Positions 50,380-58,083 of a DNA stretch of 64,000 nucleotides are shown piece by piece. The translations under genes were made by a program, and so were the position numbers. The stretch spans positions 25,593 to 89,592 of the forward strand of contig JAKSTP010000004.1 in the NCBI GenBank assembly GCA_024402505.1, given 5' to 3'. This stretch comes from Treponema sp. (GTDB lineage: Bacteria > Spirochaetota > Spirochaetia > Treponematales > Treponemataceae). Below the pieces are notes generated by a model. That model saw only the letters and a program-made list of their open reading frames with translations, had not been told where the DNA came from and ran no database searches. Each line of letters starts with the position of its first letter. Position 1 is the stretch's first letter.

Positions 50380-51036
50380 TTACAGATCAATCTTTTCAAA
50401 GCGAGCGATTGATTTTTTCATGCTGAGGAAAGTTCCCCCAACATAAACCACAATGCCGGCGGCCAGAACATAAAGCTGACTGCTGGCAAAAGTGGTGCTG
50501 TTCAAATCCTGAAGTCCCGGGAAATGAGGCAGACTTTCTCCAAGTCCTATTACCACAAAAACGGCAACTCCTGACCACAGGAAAGGCACTCCAAGTTTAT
50601 AGGCAGTCTTAAAAAATCCACCAAGAAAAATCATATTGAAGAATGCAAAAACCAGAAGATTCCAGCCAAGGTAGGCCAAATTTGCATTCATAAGAGGATT
50701 CTGCAGGTATGGTTCTGCATTTGAAAGAACTGTCATGCGAAGAATGGTAATAAGTACCATCAGAATAAAGGCCAGCACTTCAATCAATGCAACAAAAGCA
50801 TATTTTGATTTAACTACGTCGCATTTTTCTACAGGAAGCATTGCAGTGTAAAAAATGTCTCCGGCTTCACGGGCGCTGTTAAAAGTCTGGAAAATTCCAA
50901 GGCACACAAAGAAAGCTCCCAGGACGATTGGATAACCTGGAATAAAGGCCATCAGTCCGAAAGCAATAAAAATGTAGGAAATTGGAAGAGCTGTAAGGCT
51001 CATCTCTTTTTTTAATAAAGTTATTCGTTTGTTCAT
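50380..51036 (-). CDS. ABC-2 type transporter permease
   Basis: 218 residues, about six membrane helices (ISYIFIAFGLMAFIPGYPIVLGAFFVCLG; ALIEVLAFILMVLITILRM). The sequence is the ABC-2 style found with YtrB-like or bacitracin-type ATPases, including AREAGDIFYTAMLPVEKCDVVKSKY, a conserved cytoplasmic loop of such permeases. Cargo is unknown; antibiotic resistance or lipid transport is common in this class. GGAG stands 6 nt before ATG 51036, so that start is preferred to an in-frame codon at 51048. Third gene of the AbrB-ATPase-permease operon. Confidence 0.88.
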   Translation of the reverse strand: MNKRITLLKKEMSLTALPISYIFIAFGLMAFIPGYPIVLGAFFVCLGIFQTFNSAREAGDIFYTAMLPVEKCDVVKSKYAFVALIEVLAFILMVLITILRMTVLSNAEPYLQNPLMNANLAYLGWNLLVFAFFNMIFLGGFFKTAYKLGVPFLWSGVAVFVVIGLGESLPHFPGLQDLNSTTFASSQLYVLAAGIVVYVGGTFLSMKKSIARFEKIDL

Positions 51037-51054
51037 AGTTTTCTCCAAAGCAGG

Positions 51055-51774
51055 TTACAGGTCGATTTCCACTTTTTCCAGGCGCACCATAATATCTTCC
51101 AGTGAGCCGCCGCCCTGATGCAAAATAAAATCTTCTTTTGTGGCACTGTCTACAATTTTTCCCTGCTTGATGTAAGTAATGTGACTGGCGCATTTTTCAA
51201 GGTCGCTGGTAATGTGGGTTGAAAAGAGGATGCTTGTTCCTTTTGCAGCCAGCTTTTCAAATATTGTAAGGAGTTCGTCCCGGGAAACAGGATCCAGGCC
51301 GGAAGTTGGCTCGTCCAGAATCAAAAGTTTGGCTCCGTGACTCAAGGCCAGTACCAGATTGTATTTTACCTTCATGCCTTCAGAAAGTTCTTTTGGCCGT
51401 TTATTTTCATCCAGTTTGAAGGCGGCCATGTATTTTTCGTAAAGTTCGTCGTTCCATTCCGGATAAAAGCTTTTTGTAATTTCGGTGATTTTAGAAAGCT
51501 TTTTCATAGGATAATAATTGATGCCGCCAGGAGCATAGCCAATAAGCTGTTTTACTTCATCAGCGTTACCTGCAAGAGTTTTTCCAAAATAAACCACTTC
51601 CCCCGAATCAGGATGAACCATATTCAGGATAGATTTTATTGTTGTTGTTTTACCGGCCCCGTTTCGTCCAATAAAGCCCATAATAGATCCTTCTTCCATG
51701 GAAAAGCTGACATTATCCAATGTGAAAGCAGGATATTTTTTGCAAAGATTGTTAATGGATAAAACCTTATTCAT
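51055..51774 (-). CDS. ABC transporter ATPase (YtrB/BcrA-like)
   Basis: About 239 residues. Walker A GRNGAGKTTTIKS, signature region LSEGMKVKYNLVLAL (in place of LSGGQ), Walker B LLILDEPTSGLD and H-loop FSTH are present. The LSEGM variant and the tail with VRLEKVEIDL place it in the ABC-2 export class, partnered with the permease at 50380. GGAGG lies 6 nt before ATG 51774 and only 3 nt before the ATG at 51777, so the second is preferred. It overlaps the AbrB gene by 8 nt. Confidence 0.92.
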   Translation of the reverse strand: MNKVLSINNLCKKYPAFTLDNVSFSMEEGSIMGFIGRNGAGKTTTIKSILNMVHPDSGEVVYFGKTLAGNADEVKQLIGYAPGGINYYPMKKLSKITEITKSFYPEWNDELYEKYMAAFKLDENKRPKELSEGMKVKYNLVLALSHGAKLLILDEPTSGLDPVSRDELLTIFEKLAAKGTSILFSTHITSDLEKCASHITYIKQGKIVDSATKEDFILHQGGGSLEDIMVRLEKVEIDL

Positions 51775-52003
51775 CATTTTCCTCCGTTTCTGAATCTTCT
51801 ATATCTACAAAAATCTTAGCTGCAACCTGAGCAAACATGCTTGTTGGTGGAATTGCCATACCCCGTTTTTCATCTCCCATAATAAGAAGGGTGTCGCCAG
51901 GTTTAATATCAAAAAGTTCTCTGGCCTGTTTTGGAATTACAATCTGTCCTTTTTCACCAACTGTGGCTGTCCAGGCATATTTTCCTTTTGGAGTTTTTTT
52001 CAC
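51767..52003 (-). CDS. AbrB/SpoVT-type DNA-binding regulator of ABC operon
   Basis: 78 residues. The swapped-hairpin AbrB fold is seen in YAWTATVGEKGQIVIPKQAREL followed by FDIKPGDTLLIMGDEKRGMAI. Small AbrB proteins bind operators as dimers or tetramers. Gene order with an ABC ATPase and permease directly downstream suggests it represses its own operon; a near-perfect inverted repeat with arms TGTAAAAGT lies about 38-68 nt upstream (52041-52071), covering a TATAAC-like -10. The start is GTG 52003, with GAGGAGG 8 nt before it. The C-terminal tail is acidic (IEDSETEEN). Confidence 0.88.
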   Translation of the reverse strand: MKKTPKGKYAWTATVGEKGQIVIPKQARELFDIKPGDTLLIMGDEKRGMAIPPTSMFAQVAAKIFVDIEDSETEENDE

Positions 52004-52040
52004 TTTTTCGTCCTCCTCATGGGGATTTGCAGGGTTTTGT

Positions 52041-52071
52041 TGTAAAAGTTATACAAATCATACTTTTTACA
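52041..52071. promoter_or_regulatory. Candidate operator of the AbrB-ABC operon
   Basis: TGTAAAAGT (52041-52049) and ACTTTTTACA (52062-52071) form an inverted repeat with one extra T in the right arm. On the minus strand the region includes TATAAC, a possible -10 for the operon at 52003-50380, so a bound dimer would block transcription. Confidence 0.45.
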
Positions 52072-52222
52072 CTCAGTTATGTCAAGAAAAAAGAGATAAT
52101 TAATTTATTTTCTGAAAAAATTTCACTTTTTTCACTTTTTTTTTCTAAAATCTGTAACCTTTTTGGGGGTTGTTTGTTGTTTTAGCAGATACAATGTAGC
52201 TTATGATTTTTTTAGACTCCTT

Positions 52223-52263
52223 AAAGACTGCCGTTTTGCCTCCTTGCGGCAGTCTTTTTTTTT
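52223..52263 (+). terminator. Strong intrinsic terminator
   Basis: AAAGACTGCCG (52223-52233) pairs perfectly with CGGCAGTCTTT (52047+200 offset: 52247-52257), loop 13 nt, followed by further T to 52263. No intact plus-strand gene precedes it, so it either ends a short RNA starting near 52202 or is left over from a lost gene. Confidence 0.85.
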
Positions 52264-52298
52264 AACTAGAATTAAAAATCCATAAACCTGGAAAAATC

Positions 52299-52397
52299 AT
52301 GAAATATCCCCGACAGAAAATTCACTTTACAACGCCCAAAGGCTGGTGCAACGATCCAAACGGACTTATCTGTTTCAGCGGAGAACTGCCTTTATAA
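52299..52397 (+). pseudogene. N-terminal remnant of a GH32 beta-fructosidase gene
   Basis: An ATG frame of 32 codons reads KIHFTTPKGWCNDPNGLICF, the unmistakable beginning of GH32 invertases/levanases (HFTPPKGW-NDPNG, whose Asp is the catalytic nucleophile), and then stops after GELPL where the family continues with a YHLFYQ-type sequence. The rest of the ~480-residue enzyme is absent; 17 bases after the stop the convergent rpoN gene ends. This looks like a deletion that removed the body of the gene. No signal peptide, so the ancestor was intracellular, acting on imported sucrose or fructans. Confidence 0.8.
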
Positions 52398-52414
52398 TCA
52401 CTTAAGTCCAGAAA

Positions 52415-53818
52415 TCATCTTCTGTCGAAGGAATTTCTAAGGCCCATGGAAAGACGATATTTTGCTACGGTGCGCCTTGAAATCTTTATGCCTTTTTCCA
52501 GAAGCTTCTGTTCAAGTTTTGCATCGGAAAGGCCTGGTTCCTTATCTAAAATGGCCTTGATTTCAAACTTAATTGCTTCTGCGGAAACACCGCTTTTTAA
52601 TGGAGCCGATGGAAAAAAGTAGGCGGCTGGAAAAGTGCCAAAGTCGGTCTGGAAAAATTTGCCGTTATGCTTTCCTGAAAATCTTGAAACAGTTGATTCA
52701 TGCACTCCTACCAGGGCGGCAATTTTCCGACGGGTTAATGGCAGAACGTGACCTGGCCCTTTTTCAAAAAATTCCAGCTGATTTTTCACTATGGCGCAGC
52801 TTTGAAGGATTACAGAACTTTCCCGGAAAGCCAGGCTATTCATAAGTTCCACGGCCTTCTGATAATATTTTTCACGGTAGGCATCCATTTCCGCATTTCC
52901 CGATTTTTTCAAAAAAGCCCGGCTAATACGCACTTCCGGTAAATCTCCGTTGGCATATTTTACCTGAAAATGAAAACTGCCTTTTGCGGCTACAAGTCCT
53001 TTTTCAAAATCGTCGGAATAAATCTGGCCTTCCACTTTTTCCACTTTAACTGCCACATCGGGAGCCTGGAGAGAACGGCCCGTGCTGTCGTAAGAAAAAT
53101 CTCTAGCAGGATTAGGATTCAGTTTCAGAATATAATTAAGGGCTTTTTGAACGGAATCCTCATTTACATCTTTTTTTTCAAAAGGAAGTTTCTTTCCAAA
53201 GGCCTGGCCTGCCATTTCGTTCACATAGTTTGTAAGTTTTTTAACAATGCGGTCCACAAGAGGCGGATCCAGAAATTCCAGATGGCCCTCCAGCAAAAAC
53301 AAGGTGATTTCATCGGCTTGCCCAGTAAGTTTTGCCTGCACCAAAAGGCTTTCTTCAAGATTTTTACAGCAGCAGCCCATAGGATCACAGGATTGAACCA
53401 CCTTCATGCATTTTTCAAGCATGGTTTCATCCTGAACAGGACGGCTTTTATCCAGAAGTGTTTTTGGATCCAGCATGTTTCCGTAACAGCCGTTTTTGTC
53501 CAGATTGTAAATAAGTGCCGTACATACCGCATTTTCATCAGTCGACAAAGCCATGGCATTTATTTGGGACAGAAGATGTTCCTGAAGTGTTTCCCTGTCA
53601 TCTTCGGAATTTTCCAGCATTTTATTGTAGGTATCGGAATCTACTGTGCTTGGGGAACGAACAATTTCCAGAGCCGGATTTTCATCAACAATTCTGTAAA
53701 TCTCCCGGGAAAGGTCTCTGGACGACATGGCAAGAAAGTTTACCGCCTGAATCTGGGTTTGAGAAAGCTTTTGAATCTGTTTTTGAGATGCGGTCTGCTT
53801 CTGGGAAAGTCCTGCCAT
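52415..53818 (-). CDS. rpoN: RNA polymerase sigma-54 factor
   Basis: 467 residues. Region I is glutamine-rich (LSQKQTASQKQIQKLSQTQIQ) followed by NFLAMSSRDLSREIYRIVDENPALE. The core-binding region and the helix-turn-helix (LTRRKIAALVGVHESTVSRF) follow, and the RpoN box near the C-terminus reads ISRRTVAKYR, matching the consensus ARRTVAKYR. It directs polymerase to -24/-12 promoters opened by AAA+ activators; no activator is encoded in the window. AGGTGA lies before ATG 53818. It diverges from murB across 94 bp. Its end lies 17 nt from the GH32 remnant. Confidence 0.96.
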   Translation of the reverse strand: MAGLSQKQTASQKQIQKLSQTQIQAVNFLAMSSRDLSREIYRIVDENPALEIVRSPSTVDSDTYNKMLENSEDDRETLQEHLLSQINAMALSTDENAVCTALIYNLDKNGCYGNMLDPKTLLDKSRPVQDETMLEKCMKVVQSCDPMGCCCKNLEESLLVQAKLTGQADEITLFLLEGHLEFLDPPLVDRIVKKLTNYVNEMAGQAFGKKLPFEKKDVNEDSVQKALNYILKLNPNPARDFSYDSTGRSLQAPDVAVKVEKVEGQIYSDDFEKGLVAAKGSFHFQVKYANGDLPEVRISRAFLKKSGNAEMDAYREKYYQKAVELMNSLAFRESSVILQSCAIVKNQLEFFEKGPGHVLPLTRRKIAALVGVHESTVSRFSGKHNGKFFQTDFGTFPAAYFFPSAPLKSGVSAEAIKFEIKAILDKEPGLSDAKLEQKLLEKGIKISRRTVAKYRLSMGLRNSFDRR

Positions 53819-53877
53819 TGGTTCACCTAAGGTTGATTTTACATCAATTTAGGCAAAAAGTCCCCCTAATTATAGGA

Positions 53878-53906
53878 TTGGTAATATTTTCAAAATAAGC
53901 TACAAT
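53878..53906 (+). promoter_or_regulatory. murB promoter (leaderless type)
   Basis: TTGGTA (53878-53883), exact 17-bp spacer, TACAAT (53901-53906), then 6 nt to ATG 53913. No Shine-Dalgarno site is present. Confidence 0.6.
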
Positions 53907-53912
53907 CATTTT

Positions 53913-54785
53913 ATGGAAAACTGTCTTTCAAACGAACTTCTTTCCCGTCATACCACATTTAAGATTGGCGGACCTGCCAGAAACTTCCTTTTGCCTGCCA
54001 CGGTTGATGAGCTTACAGAAGCCATTTCTCACTGCCGTTCCCACAATGAAGCCTTTTATATTCTTGGAGGCGGAAGCAATCTTGTTTTTTCTGACGACGG
54101 ATTTCCAGGCACCATTATCTGTACAAAAAATCTGAATAAAATTGATGTCCATGGCAACCTTGTAACCTGCCAGGCTGGTGTTACCATTTCCTCATTCACT
54201 ACTTTTGCAAAATACCATGGACTTTCCGGTTTTGAAACCTTTGCCGGTCTTCCAGGCACAACAGGAGGTGCAGTTTTTATGAACGCCCGCTGTTTTGAAG
54301 TAGAAATTGCCGACATTCTGGAAAGTGCCACTTATCTTGATCTGAAGGACCTTGCAGTAAAATCCTACGCTTTTGATGCCACTCACTGGGCCTATAAAAA
54401 ATCCCCTTTCAATGATGGAACAAAACTTGTGCTTTCTGCCACCTTTAAGGCCTCTGCTACCGGTGTTTCCCCTGAATCCATCGAAGAAAAAAACAGATTT
54501 TACATCAACGAAAGAAAAAGCAAAGGGCATTTTGAATTCCCAAGCGCCGGCTCTGTTTTCAAGAACAACCATGATTTTGGTAAACCAAGCGGGAAAATTA
54601 TTGATGAAGCAGGCTTAAAAGGATTTGCCATTGGCGGTGCTAAAGTGGCCGATTTTCACGGAAATTTCATCATCAATACTGGAAATGCAACTGCCGCAGA
54701 TGTAAAAGCCCTTGTAGATCACATAAAAAAAGTGGTTTTTCAGAAGTTCGGCTTTACTTTGGAAGAAGAAATAATTTTTGTTTAG
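53913..54785 (+). CDS. murB: UDP-N-acetylenolpyruvoylglucosamine reductase
   Basis: 290 residues. The FAD-binding part has HTTFKIGGPARNFLLP and ILGGGSNLVFSDDGFPG, the middle has GLPGTTGGAVFMNARCF, and the substrate domain SAGSVFKN with the proton-donor Ser and GKIIDEAGLKGFAIGGAKV. It reduces UDP-GlcNAc-enolpyruvate to UDP-MurNAc with NADPH in the cytoplasm, the second step of peptidoglycan synthesis. ATG 53913 is 6 nt after a TACAAT box, so the mRNA is probably leaderless. The M23 peptidase of the shape operon starts 82 nt downstream, making a peptidoglycan-themed block. Confidence 0.96.
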   Translation: MENCLSNELLSRHTTFKIGGPARNFLLPATVDELTEAISHCRSHNEAFYILGGGSNLVFSDDGFPGTIICTKNLNKIDVHGNLVTCQAGVTISSFTTFAKYHGLSGFETFAGLPGTTGGAVFMNARCFEVEIADILESATYLDLKDLAVKSYAFDATHWAYKKSPFNDGTKLVLSATFKASATGVSPESIEEKNRFYINERKSKGHFEFPSAGSVFKNNHDFGKPSGKIIDEAGLKGFAIGGAKVADFHGNFIINTGNATAADVKALVDHIKKVVFQKFGFTLEEEIIFV

Positions 54786-54867
54786 AAGTTGTATAGAAGT
54801 TTGAATTCCCCTTTTTAATGTGCTATAATACGTAAAATATTTTATAACAAAATATGGGTGGATCTTT

Positions 54868-55887
54868 TTGTCAAAACGTGCATACAAAAAGTATGAAAAA
54901 AATTTTGTCTCTGTAATTCTTTCTGGCGTCGGCGGGCTTTTCCGCGGTATTGGCCGGATTTTTTCATCTATCTTCCATCTGTTCAATTCCAAGCTCACCA
55001 TTATGATTGTACCTCACTCTCAGAGCAAGGTAATCAACTTTCAGACAAACATTTTTTCACTTATGCTGGGCGCCATTATCATTGTTGGACTTGTTTCATC
55101 TTTCCTGTACTTCAACCGACGTTCCCTTTCTGCCAACAGCGAAATCTTAAGCCTCCAGAACCAGAACCGTGAAACTCTTGCCAGCCTTGATGAACTTCGC
55201 GACGAAAATGCAAATCTTTTCCAGGCCGCAAAACGATTCCAGGCCAGTCTTTCCCAGTCACTTTCAATTCTGGGAATCAGCGAAACTACAAGCAACGTTC
55301 CTTCAACCCTTTCCAATTCCGATCTTTCTGCACTTTTCAACACCCGTGAAATTGTAGACGGTTCGGCCCGGGAAGTTACAGACATTAAAGAACTTACAAG
55401 TTACTTGGAAAACGCCGTTCAGCCAATTGAACAGATTGGTAAAATGCTTGAAACACAGCAGAACCTCTTTACAGAAATCCCATCCATCTGGCCTGTAAAA
55501 GCCGCCAATGCCCATATTTCTCAGGCTTTCGGACCAACAGTACACGCCATTAAAGGTTACTGGTACATCCACAAGGGATTGGACTTCTCTACCTGGCGTT
55601 CAGGAGACCCTATTGTAGCCACTGCTTCCGGTCAGGTTGTAAACGTTGGTTATGATGCTTCCTTTGGTAACTTTGTTATTATCAAGCACAAACACGGTAT
55701 TTATACACGATACGCTCATATGAACACAACTCGCGTTACCCGCGGTGAAACCGTTTCGCAGGGTCAGGTAATTGGTACAATCGGTAACACTGGTCTTTCA
55801 ACAGGACCTCACCTGCACTACGAAGTTCACATTGGTTCAGACGTAGTTGATCCGGCAAAATATATCAACGTAAAACTGTACAAGTAG
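54868..55887 (+). CDS. M23 peptidase of bactofilin operon (membrane-anchored, LytM type)
   Basis: 339 residues. A cytoplasmic ~50-residue N-terminus leads to one membrane helix (SLMLGAIIIVGLVSSFLYF), a coiled coil (EILSLQNQNRETLASLDELR) and a C-terminal M23/LytM domain with all zinc ligands: His235 and Asp239 in HKGLD, and His315-x-His317 in HLHYE. It should cut peptidoglycan cross-links in the periplasm. Anchored M23 enzymes next to bactofilin genes control cell curvature or shape in many bacteria, which fits the following gene. Start is TTG 54868, behind GGTGGA; no better start is seen. Confidence 0.93.
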   Translation: MSKRAYKKYEKNFVSVILSGVGGLFRGIGRIFSSIFHLFNSKLTIMIVPHSQSKVINFQTNIFSLMLGAIIIVGLVSSFLYFNRRSLSANSEILSLQNQNRETLASLDELRDENANLFQAAKRFQASLSQSLSILGISETTSNVPSTLSNSDLSALFNTREIVDGSAREVTDIKELTSYLENAVQPIEQIGKMLETQQNLFTEIPSIWPVKAANAHISQAFGPTVHAIKGYWYIHKGLDFSTWRSGDPIVATASGQVVNVGYDASFGNFVIIKHKHGIYTRYAHMNTTRVTRGETVSQGQVIGTIGNTGLSTGPHLHYEVHIGSDVVDPAKYINVKLYK

Positions 55888-55893
55888 GTAAAT

Positions 55894-56307
55894 ATGGCTC
55901 TCCGACTTGATGACTTTTCAATCAACACAATTATCGGCCCCGGTTCTTCCATTAATGGCGACATGAAAATCAGCGGTTCAATTCGTATTGACGGTGATCT
56001 TTGCGGAAACCTTGAAACCGACGGAAATGTGCAGATTGGTGAATTTGCCCGCATTAAGGGAAACATTACTGCCAAATCAATTATTGTTGGCGGAATTGTA
56101 ATCGGTGACATTACCGTAAAAGAAAGCGTAAAACTTCTTTCATCTTCTGCAGTTGTTGGGGATGTTCTTGCCCGTTCCATCCAGCTTGATGAAAATGTTG
56201 TTTTCCACGGTCACTGTATTGCCGTAAAAGACGACGCCCGTTATGATCAGCTCAGTTCAGAATTCCTTACAGGAAAATCTATCCGCCGCAAGGTTAGCGC
56301 TTCATGA
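55894..56307 (+). CDS. Bactofilin (polymer-forming cytoskeletal protein)
   Basis: 137 residues. The central right-handed beta-helix repeats are clear: IIGPGSSINGDMKISGSIRIDG, VQIGEFARIKGNITAK and IIVGGIVIGDITVKES, typical of bactofilins. Bactofilins self-assemble without nucleotide into filaments on the inner membrane and recruit peptidoglycan enzymes. The M23 peptidase gene directly upstream (6-nt gap) is its classical partner, so I infer a role in helical shape of the spirochaete. Overlaps the YaaR gene by 4 nt (ATGA). Confidence 0.95.
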   Translation: MALRLDDFSINTIIGPGSSINGDMKISGSIRIDGDLCGNLETDGNVQIGEFARIKGNITAKSIIVGGIVIGDITVKESVKLLSSSAVVGDVLARSIQLDENVVFHGHCIAVKDDARYDQLSSEFLTGKSIRRKVSAS

Positions 56308-56879
56308 ACGAAATTGACCAGGTTTCCAATTCATTTTTATACGCCTCGGTCCAGAACTCTTCAAATCCTCTAGCAAAGACAGATAAAAAAGATGCCGCTT
56401 CAAAGGTAAAAAAAGGCGCCTTTTCAAAACTCCTTAAAGAAGAACCTGCTCAGGAAGAATTTTCTTTTTCAAAAGCCGGACTTCCACCTGAGGTGCAGAA
56501 TCTTTCTTTTGATGAAACTGTAGTTTATTTAAAAGACGCCGTTGATCTTGCAGGAAATGACCTTGCCGAAGACCCTTCTTTCGAGAACATAAATAAGTTC
56601 AAAAAAACTGTAAAAGATTTTATTACCTTTGTTGTGGCAAACAACTACAATGTGCAGATAAAACAACAGCGTGGTTTCAAGAATGTACGCGTAAATCAGG
56701 TTTTTTCAAAATACAGTGATATTCCATCTCCCAAAGATCCAAAAGTGGCCGTATCAATTCTGAACCAGAAACTAGACAGCCTTGTATACGACACACTTAT
56801 GACCCAAAGGAAAAATCTGAATACCCTTGCCAGAATCAACGAGATTAAAGGCCTCATCGTTGATATTCTTGGCGGTTAG
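56304..56879 (+). CDS. YaaR/DUF327 family protein
   Basis: 191 residues, cytoplasmic. The conserved C-terminal half includes FKKTVKDFITFVVANNYNVQIKQQRGF and LNTLARINEIKGLIVDILGG, the DUF327 (YaaR) signature; the N-terminal ~60 residues are basic, Ala/Lys-rich and probably disordered. The family's function is unknown. It is translationally coupled to bactofilin through ATGA, so it may belong to the same shape machinery. Convergent with the next gene 16 nt away. Confidence 0.85.
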   Translation: MNEIDQVSNSFLYASVQNSSNPLAKTDKKDAASKVKKGAFSKLLKEEPAQEEFSFSKAGLPPEVQNLSFDETVVYLKDAVDLAGNDLAEDPSFENINKFKKTVKDFITFVVANNYNVQIKQQRGFKNVRVNQVFSKYSDIPSPKDPKVAVSILNQKLDSLVYDTLMTQRKNLNTLARINEIKGLIVDILGG

Positions 56880-56895
56880 ATTTCAGACCGAATCT

Positions 56896-58083
56896 TTAGA
56901 ATCCCAGGCAGAAGGTAAAGTAACCGCCTGCTCCACTTCCCCTGAAACTGTTAATGAAACTTCCGCCTTCAAGTGAAACACCAAAATCAATTTCAAGAAC
57001 ACGGCAGTTCAATCGGAATCCCAAAGAATGTGAGAAGATTTCGTCGGTGTATTCTGTTGAAAGGTTCACTCCAAGTGCGTTCCAGGCGCAGAGTTTCAGG
57101 TCGGCAGCATATTCAGGATAAACGTACATTGCGTCGCTGAAAGGATATCGGAATCCGGCTCCACCCATTACATCAAAAACAACACCCTTCTTTTTGGTCT
57201 GGAGAGTAAGTTTTGCACCAAGTTTCATTGGTCGGTTGATGCTTAAAGCATCTTCTTCTGTTTCTCCAATATCGTAACCAAACTCAGGAGATTTAAGATC
57301 ACCGTCAATGTATTTCATGGCACTTACGTTGTAACTTGCTTCTGCGGAAACCGGTGTCTTGAAGTTCAGTTTTCCTGGAATAACAGGTACACGTGCTGTA
57401 GCCGTAACGGAAATCTTCTTTGATACAGGAATGATTACATCTGCTTTAAGATCATAACCCATGCAGCCTGCAAGTGAAGATGGTCCAAAATCTTCTGCTT
57501 TGGAAAGATCGTACAGAGTATACATTGTGGCATTTCCAACACAGTCTATCTTAAGCTCACTGTCGGCAGTATTAGTTACACTGGCCCGTGTGTTTTCCAT
57601 TGCAAGATGAGCCACTGGAATAAATGCCGATGGTGTAATGTGAATACCGAATTTTTTAGCATTTACGCCAATTTCAAGAGAAGTAACCGCAAAAACATCA
57701 GCTCTACCTGCGGCAGAAATATCCACTGTCTGGCCTGCTTCATAACCTTTTCCAAAGAAATCAAAAAGTCCTTTTCCAATGTTTAAATTGGAGTTCCATT
57801 CAACTTCTTCCTTAAACTTTACTTCTACTTTGCGGAAGTTGAAGTTCAGGCTCTGTGCCGCTTTAAGGTTAGCGTCAAACATCCAGCCTTTTTTTGGCAT
57901 TTCTTCGGCAATCTTCTGAAGGTCAATTTCGATATTCTCTTTGAAAATATCTGATGCAGCCCAGTAGTTGTTAGAAAAGCCCATGTCAACGTCGGTGCGA
58001 AGTTCTGCGTAACGGTCACTTAATGCAAATACAGCTGAAGAAAGTGCCAGTGAAATAATGATTGTAGAAATTAACTTTTTCAT
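56896..58083 (-). CDS. Exported beta-rich protein, predicted outer-membrane barrel
   Basis: 395 residues. A signal peptide (LISTIIISLALSSAVFA) precedes amphipathic strands throughout, such as NFRKVEVKFKEEVEWNSNLNIG, ending GAGGYFTFCLGF with a terminal Phe, the mark of outer-membrane barrels. I do not recognise the family; Treponema genomes carry many such barrels. It is coupled by ATGA to the lipoprotein gene upstream with GGAGGTG before the ATG, which suggests the two proteins work as a pair in the outer membrane. Confidence 0.7.
   Translation of the reverse strand: MKKLISTIIISLALSSAVFALSDRYAELRTDVDMGFSNNYWAASDIFKENIEIDLQKIAEEMPKKGWMFDANLKAAQSLNFNFRKVEVKFKEEVEWNSNLNIGKGLFDFFGKGYEAGQTVDISAAGRADVFAVTSLEIGVNAKKFGIHITPSAFIPVAHLAMENTRASVTNTADSELKIDCVGNATMYTLYDLSKAEDFGPSSLAGCMGYDLKADVIIPVSKKISVTATARVPVIPGKLNFKTPVSAEASYNVSAMKYIDGDLKSPEFGYDIGETEEDALSINRPMKLGAKLTLQTKKKGVVFDVMGGAGFRYPFSDAMYVYPEYAADLKLCAWNALGVNLSTEYTDEIFSHSLGFRLNCRVLEIDFGVSLEGGSFINSFRGSGAGGYFTFCLGF

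Larger units (their letters stand above)
52004..52414. other. Largest gap without an intact gene
   Basis: 411 bases. From the AbrB side it holds the upstream region of that operon and candidate operator (52041-52071), a very AT-rich stretch (about 52080-52165), a possible short transcription unit (TACAAT 52190-52195) ending in a strong terminator (52223-52263), and a fragment of a GH32 gene (52299-52397). I see no tRNA or other intact gene here. Confidence 0.7.
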
